Program-made: the position numbers and the translations under genes
In this document: positions 59,649 to 64,000 of the stretch, in pieces
How positions within the stretch are numbered: position 1 is the stretch's first letter
Layout of the letters: each line of letters opens with the position of its first letter
Assembly: GCF_023278085.1 (NCBI RefSeq)
Contig: NZ_CP066265.1
Location: 2,634,501 to 2,698,500, forward strand
Direction: 5' to 3'
Length of the DNA stretch: 64,000 bases
Origin: Pseudomonas syringae
Lineage (GTDB): Bacteria > Pseudomonadota > Gammaproteobacteria > Pseudomonadales > Pseudomonadaceae
The notes under the pieces: generated by a model
The model's input: only the letters and a program-made list of their open reading frames with translations
Database searches by the model: none
What the model was told of the DNA's origin: nothing

Positions 59649-59776
59649 GCTGGAGTCCTGTCTGAAGGTCTGATGACTGGCGTGCAGGCACGTTGTTAAC
59701 CAGTCTGAATGAAACCAGTCTAGGATAGTCGTGAACGCAATCTACATAGGCAATCCGGCAAAGGAACTGTGCAGCA

Positions 59777-60676
59777 ATGCAATATGAAATCACTCACGCG
59801 GACCTTGCACTGGTACTGGCTCTGGTGCGTGGTCGTACGCTGGCGCGGGCCGCCGAACTGCTGCATGTCGACATCTCCACGGTATTCCGCTCGATACGTC
59901 GCCTCGAAGCGGCATTGGGCACGGCGCTGTTCGAAAAGAACCGACGCGGTTACATTGCCACCGACACCGCTCAGGCCATGGCTGAGCAGGCTGAACACGC
60001 AGAACTGGCGCTCGCCGCTGCGCGCGTTGCCCTGCGGCAAGGTGAGCAGGTCGTCAGCGGAACGGTGCGGCTGACCTGTACCGACGCCGTGCTGCATAGC
60101 CTGCTGTTGCCGGCGCTGGCCCGCTTCATGTCGCAGTACCCGGCCATCACCCTTGAACTGGCCACCTCCAACGCCTTCGCCAACCTCAGCCGCCGTGATG
60201 CCGACATCGCCTTGCGCCTGACCAATACCCCGCCCGAACACCTGATCGGCCGCTGCCTGGGCAGTGCCGACTATGTGATCTGTGGTCGCCCCGAATTTCG
60301 CGAAGCACTGGAGCACAATCCCGCCTCTGTGCCATGGATCAGCCCTGACGACTCGATGCCGGATCACACCTCGGTGATATGGCGCAAACAGGCGTTCCCC
60401 GGTGTCGTGCCGCGCTACCGTTGCAGCAGCATGTCCGCCGTTTCGCAACTGGTCGCCGCCGGGCTCGGCGTGGCAGCCGTGACCGACTTCACGGTTCGGG
60501 GCCTTGAAGGGGTGACCTGCTTGAGCGAACCGCTGATCGGCTGCCGCACCGATCTATGGCTGTTGACGCGTCCGGATTGCCGCGCACTGCGTTCCGTACA
60601 GACCTTGCTTGAAGCGCTGGCGCCGCTGTTGCGCGAGGCCCTTCTGCCAGCCGGAACCGTTAACAGCAATCCGTGA
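59777..60676 (+). CDS. LysR-family transcriptional regulator
   Basis: 299 residues; N-terminal helix-turn-helix (LARAAELLHVDISTVFRSIRRLEAALG) and a LysR substrate domain. It may control puuD, from which it diverges, rather than vanAB, which has its own repressor. The first VanR-like site starts only three bases after its stop codon. Confidence 0.87.
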   Translation: MQYEITHADLALVLALVRGRTLARAAELLHVDISTVFRSIRRLEAALGTALFEKNRRGYIATDTAQAMAEQAEHAELALAAARVALRQGEQVVSGTVRLTCTDAVLHSLLLPALARFMSQYPAITLELATSNAFANLSRRDADIALRLTNTPPEHLIGRCLGSADYVICGRPEFREALEHNPASVPWISPDDSMPDHTSVIWRKQAFPGVVPRYRCSSMSAVSQLVAAGLGVAAVTDFTVRGLEGVTCLSEPLIGCRTDLWLLTRPDCRALRSVQTLLEALAPLLREALLPAGTVNSNP

Positions 60677-60679
60677 TCC

Positions 60680-60689
60680 ATGGATCCAT
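60680..60689. promoter_or_regulatory. VanR operator-like site 1
   Basis: ATGGATCCAT, perfect palindrome, upstream of the vanA promoter. The VanR operator known from Caulobacter is ATTGGATCCAAT, sharing the TGGATCCA core. Confidence 0.65.
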
Positions 60690-60715
60690 TAAATAATAGT
60701 TAACCTAATTAATCA

Positions 60716-60744
60716 TTGGCTTTACTCCTCTGCTATGGCATTAA
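60716..60744 (+). promoter_or_regulatory. candidate promoter of vanAB
   Basis: TTGGCT at 60716-60721, 17-bp spacer, CATTAA at 60739-60744. It lies between the two VanR-like sites, about 72 bp before the vanA ATG. Confidence 0.4.
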
Positions 60745-60775
60745 TAAACGCAAGATCATTGCAAGCACACCACCA

Positions 60776-60785
60776 ATGGATCCAT
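60776..60785. promoter_or_regulatory. VanR operator-like site 2
   Basis: Second exact ATGGATCCAT, 96 bp from the first, between the promoter and the vanA start. Two copies around a promoter suit repression with looping or double occupancy. Confidence 0.65.
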
Positions 60786-60816
60786 AAGACCAATAATCGA
60801 ACCGTGGAGAAGCCTC

Positions 60817-61884
60817 ATGCATCCGAAAAATGCCTGGTACGTCGCCTGTACAGCAGATGAAATCACCGATAAGCCTCTGGGACGCCAGATCTGCAACGAA
60901 AAAATGGTGTTCTATCGCGACCAGAATCGGCAGATCGCCGCCGTCGAGGATTTCTGCCCACACCGCGGCGCTCCGCTTTCGCTGGGTTACGTCGAAAACG
61001 GGCAACTGGTGTGTGGCTACCACGGCCTGACAATGGGCGGTGACGGCAAGACCGTTTCAATGCCTGGCCAGCGCGTGCGAGGCTTTCCCTGCAACAAGAC
61101 CTTCGCCGCTGTCGAGCGCTACGGGTTTATCTGGGTCTGGCCAGGCGATCGGGAAAAGGCAGATCCCGCGCTCATCCACCATCTGGAATGGGCGGTCAGC
61201 GACGACTGGGCATATGGCGGCGGGTTGTTTCACATTCAGTGCGACTACCGCCTGATGATCGACAACCTGATGGACCTCACTCACGAAACCTATGTGCATG
61301 CGTCAAGCATTGGCCAGAAGGAAATCGACGAAGCGGCGCCCGTTACCACGGTTGAAGGCGAAGAAGTGGCGACCTCACGGCACATGGAAAACATCATGCC
61401 GCCACCGTTCTGGAAAATGGCGCTGCGCGGCAACAATCTGGCCGATGATGTGCCGGTTGATCGCTGGCAGATCTGCCGCTTCACCCCCCCCAGCCACGTC
61501 ATGATCGAAGTGGGAGTGGCCCACGCGGGCAACGGTGGCTATCACGCGCCGAACGAGGTCAAGGCATCGAGCATCGTCGTTGATTTCATCACCCCGGAAA
61601 CAGACACCTCGATCTGGTACTTCTGGGGCATGGCACGCAACTTCAATCCGGCCGATGAAGCGCTGACCACGACCATTCGCGAAGGCCAGCACAAGATCTT
61701 CAGCGAAGACCTGGAGATGCTCGAACGCCAGCAACAGAATCTGCTCCAGCACCCGCAGCGCAACCTGCTCAAGCTCAACATCGACGCGGGTGGCGTGCAG
61801 TCGCGCAAGATTCTGCAACGCCTGATCGATGCCGAGCAGGAGGATGCCACGGGTGAGCAGATTCCGGTGATGGCGACTAAATAA
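60817..61884 (+). CDS. vanA: vanillate O-demethylase, oxygenase subunit
   Basis: 355 residues. Rieske [2Fe-2S] ligands Cys47, His49, Cys66 and His69 (CPHRG...CGYHG), then the mononuclear iron domain with NLMDLTHETYVHAS and the VanA C-terminal region. Converts vanillate to protocatechuate and formaldehyde with VanB. The product could enter the beta-ketoadipate route, and vanillin-type aldehydes from the 1.4-12 kb block could feed it. Confidence 0.93.
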   Translation: MHPKNAWYVACTADEITDKPLGRQICNEKMVFYRDQNRQIAAVEDFCPHRGAPLSLGYVENGQLVCGYHGLTMGGDGKTVSMPGQRVRGFPCNKTFAAVERYGFIWVWPGDREKADPALIHHLEWAVSDDWAYGGGLFHIQCDYRLMIDNLMDLTHETYVHASSIGQKEIDEAAPVTTVEGEEVATSRHMENIMPPPFWKMALRGNNLADDVPVDRWQICRFTPPSHVMIEVGVAHAGNGGYHAPNEVKASSIVVDFITPETDTSIWYFWGMARNFNPADEALTTTIREGQHKIFSEDLEMLERQQQNLLQHPQRNLLKLNIDAGGVQSRKILQRLIDAEQEDATGEQIPVMATK

Positions 61885-61963
61885 CGGTCACGCCTGGCAC
61901 TGCACCGAAATGCCTGGAAAACAAGCAGAAGTGACCCTTGCCGAGGTCACCCGAGGAACCATC

Positions 61964-62914
61964 ATGATTGACGTGACTGTGTCATCGCGCAACGACGAAG
62001 CGCTGGATATCTGCAGCTACGAGCTGGTGCAGTCCAGCGGTGAACCACTGCCGCCCTTCACCGCCGGCGCCCATATCGACGTACACCTGCCTGACGGGCT
62101 GATCCGCCAATACTCGCTGTGCAACCCGCCCCACGAGCGCCACCGCTATCTGATCGGCGTCCTCAACGACCCGGCTTCACGTGGAGGGTCCAGGCGCCTG
62201 CACCAGCAGATCCACCCGGGTGCGCAGTTGCGCATCAGCGAACCGCGCAACCTGTTCCCGCTCGCTCAGAGCGCACGTCGCAGCTTGCTGTTCGCAGGTG
62301 GTATCGGCATCACGCCCATCCTGTGCATGGCTGAACAGCTCGCACAGGATCACGCCGATTTCGAGCTGCATTACTGCGTCCGCTCTGCCGAACGAGGGGC
62401 GTTCATTCAACGTCTGCAGCAATCAGCCTTCGCCGACCGGGTAACGCTGCACCTGGATGAGCAGCCGGAAACCGCGCTGAATGCCCTGCACGTGCTCGCC
62501 GCCCCCGCACCGGACACCCATCTGTATGTCTGCGGGCCGGGCGGCTTCATGCAGCACATCCTCGACACCGCGCGCACTGCAGGCTGGTCTGAAGACCATC
62601 TGCATCGCGAATATTTTGCCGCAGAGCCAATCGACACCCGCGCTGACGGTAGCTTTTCCATCGAAATAGCCAGCACCGGACAGGTGATCGCCATCCCGGC
62701 CAACAAGACCGTCGCTCAGGTGCTGGAAAGCCAGGGTATCGATATCCCGCTGTCGTGCGAGCAAGGTGTCTGCGGGACATGCCTGACACGCGTCTTGAAA
62801 GGCGTTCCTGATCACCGCGACCTGTTTCTGACTGAAGAAGAACAGGCGCTCAACGATCAGTTCACGCCCTGCTGCTCGCGCTCGAAGACGCCCTTGCTGG
62901 TGCTCGACATCTGA
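61964..62914 (+). CDS. vanB: vanillate O-demethylase, reductase subunit
   Basis: 316 residues from the ATG at 61964, with GAGGA upstream; the earlier in-frame start at 61910 has none. FMN/NAD reductase module (RQYSL, FAGGIGITPILCM) and a C-terminal plant-type [2Fe-2S] ferredoxin (CEQGVCGTC ... CCSRS). Passes electrons from NADH to VanA. It lies 79 bp after vanA and abuts vanR tail to tail. Confidence 0.93.
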   Translation: MIDVTVSSRNDEALDICSYELVQSSGEPLPPFTAGAHIDVHLPDGLIRQYSLCNPPHERHRYLIGVLNDPASRGGSRRLHQQIHPGAQLRISEPRNLFPLAQSARRSLLFAGGIGITPILCMAEQLAQDHADFELHYCVRSAERGAFIQRLQQSAFADRVTLHLDEQPETALNALHVLAAPAPDTHLYVCGPGGFMQHILDTARTAGWSEDHLHREYFAAEPIDTRADGSFSIEIASTGQVIAIPANKTVAQVLESQGIDIPLSCEQGVCGTCLTRVLKGVPDHRDLFLTEEEQALNDQFTPCCSRSKTPLLVLDI

Positions 62915-63625
62915 TCAGTCTGCGCGCTGGATGACCTTGATGCGCTCATGCAGGCCGGTACCGAAAATCTCGGCGTAGCGCAGCGTGGCGTTGGCATGCT
63001 CACGCATGATCGCTTCGGCACGCGCGCCTTCGCCATTGATCAGGGCATCGACCACCGCATGATGCTGCATGTGCGCGAAATTGAACCGACGGTACTCACG
63101 AATCAGATTGTTACGGTCCACCGCCAGCGCGGTGACCGAAGCAAAGGGCAGATGATCATTACGGGCCAGTGCATCGGCGATTGCCCGGTTGCCGCTGCCG
63201 TCGACGATGATCCGGTGCAAGCGCATGTTCATGTCGTGATAGAGCTCAAGGTCGTCTTCAGTGACATGGCCCTTGTCGAACAACTCATCGCCTTGCACCA
63301 AGCACTTTTCAAGCTCGGCCCTCGCCTGCGGCGTCACCCCGCGCTCGGCCATCTGCCGCGCTGCCAGGCCTTCCAGCACGCCGCGAACGTCCACTGCCCC
63401 GGCGATTTCCTGCGCACTGATCGAGCGCACCTGAAAGCCACGGCCGCCAGACGGCACCAGCAGCCCTTCCTGTTCAAGCGTGCGAAACGCGATGCGCACC
63501 GGCATGCGCGAGACGCCAAACAGCTCGGCAGTCGGCACTTCCATCAATCGTTCCCCAGCCGCCAGCTCGCCAGATGCAATCATCTTGCGCAGCGCGACCA
63601 GAACGGTTTGTCCGGGCTTGGTCAT
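62915..63625 (-). CDS. vanR: GntR-family repressor VanR, FCD subfamily
   Basis: 236 residues; winged helix with PTAELFGVSRMPVRIAFRTLEQEG and an FCD domain. Convergent with vanB with no bases between the stops. Together with the two ATGGATCCAT sites at the vanA promoter this fits the vanillate-responsive repressor VanR. Confidence 0.88.
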   Translation of the reverse strand: MTKPGQTVLVALRKMIASGELAAGERLMEVPTAELFGVSRMPVRIAFRTLEQEGLLVPSGGRGFQVRSISAQEIAGAVDVRGVLEGLAARQMAERGVTPQARAELEKCLVQGDELFDKGHVTEDDLELYHDMNMRLHRIIVDGSGNRAIADALARNDHLPFASVTALAVDRNNLIREYRRFNFAHMQHHAVVDALINGEGARAEAIMREHANATLRYAEIFGTGLHERIKVIQRAD

Positions 63626-63700
63626 GAAAGGGATTCCCAGAGCATCGAAGGACGCATCTTAACCCACGCGCACGCGGGTAACGGCGACAAGCGTGCCAAA

Positions 63701-64000
63701 TCAGATCCGGCAGGAGGCGGCGCCACCGAATGTGCGCTCGCCATCTGGCGTGTCGAGCCAGGTCAGGGTCTCTTCAAAACTGATCGGCGGGCTGTAAAAG
63801 AAGCCCTGCACCATGGTGCACCCCAGAGAAGTCAATGCGTTCAGCTCGTCCTGCGTTTCGACGCCTTCGATCACGCAGCCCAAAGACATGTCCAGACTCA
63901 GCGCGACCAGCGATTTGACAATCTTGTAGCTGGCCGGGTTGTTGTGCACGCCTGTCACGAAACTGCGGTCGATCTTGAGCTTGGTCAGGGCCAGCGCGTG
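63701..64000 (-). CDS. EAL-domain protein, C-terminal part (runs off the window)
   Basis: The last 99 residues of a cyclic-di-GMP phosphodiesterase domain, open at the window edge. Visible EAL blocks: LKIDRSFV, then VIEGVETQDELNALTSLGCTMVQGFFYSPPI, which includes the family's conserved glutamate and QG(F/Y) motif. Whether a GGDEF or sensor domain precedes it cannot be seen. Confidence 0.88.
   Translation of the reverse strand, partial: HALALTKLKIDRSFVTGVHNNPASYKIVKSLVALSLDMSLGCVIEGVETQDELNALTSLGCTMVQGFFYSPPISFEETLTWLDTPDGERTFGGAASCRI

Overview
The window reads as chromosome of a fluorescent pseudomonad, most likely of the Pseudomonas syringae group. The grounds are moderately high GC coding sequence, a LOV-domain histidine kinase/response-regulator hybrid whose length and sequence match the blue-light receptor I know from P. 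syringae, an RsmX-type sRNA with a GacA-like upstream site, a complete arnBCADTEF-ugd operon, and vanAB with a VanR-type repressor. No rRNA, tRNA, CRISPR array or intact insertion sequence was seen. Identifications are by reading motifs and remembered families; no database search was run.

Layout. 1-1.15 kb: metallophosphoesterase. 1.4-12.2 kb (minus strand): a catabolic block for a plant or lignin-type aromatic, made of an AraC regulator, aldehyde dehydrogenase, extradiol (VOC) dioxygenase, MhpA-type flavin hydroxylase, IclR regulator and FAH-family hydrolase, followed by a carotenoid-oxygenase-family (lignostilbene/isoeugenol-type) cleavage enzyme, an MFS permease and an outer-membrane channel of the phenol meta-pathway type. 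12.5-17.2 kb: a reductase/epimerase, an AraC regulator and a divergent flavin monooxygenase-SDR pair. 17.5-24.6 kb: a DAO-type oxidase, the RsmX-like sRNA, a GntR regulator divergent from a kinase-aminotransferase-HAD operon (hydroxylysine-kinase/phospholyase type), and a DUF2252 protein. 24.7-27.9 kb: TetR with a divergent MFS pump, TspO and a DCC-family protein. 27.9-35.7 kb: a tightly coupled operon of GntR, a five-gene peptide ABC importer and gamma-glutamyltransferase.

36.3-42.1 kb is a worn accessory region. It starts with a truncated zinc-type dehydrogenase, then the intact mesX-mesD methionine synthase pair, a 42-residue small protein, a C-terminal fragment of an AAA ATPase, decayed coding remnants and a frameshifted tyrosine recombinase. 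42.5-43.8 kb: SDR with a divergent HxlR regulator.

44.3-53.2 kb: the arn operon, whose genes overlap by a few bases and which adds aminoarabinose to lipid A (resistance to cationic peptides), ending with ugd, which supplies UDP-glucuronate. A second ArnT/PMT-like transferase lies convergent to it. 55-58 kb: an inner-membrane protein with a coiled region and the LOV kinase. 58.2-60.7 kb: a PuuR-like regulator with PuuD hydrolase, and a LysR regulator. 60.8-63.6 kb: vanA-vanB and vanR, with two copies of a VanR-like operator around the vanA promoter. The window ends inside an EAL-domain gene.

The most interesting signals are: the aromatic block with an 18-bp perfect palindrome at its promoter; the kinase-phospholyase operon with two FadR-type operator sites; the uncatalogued-looking RsmX gene; mesX-mesD with a possible coupled leader peptide inside a decayed island; the recombinase broken in a seven-A run; and several strong inverted repeats in otherwise empty DNA.
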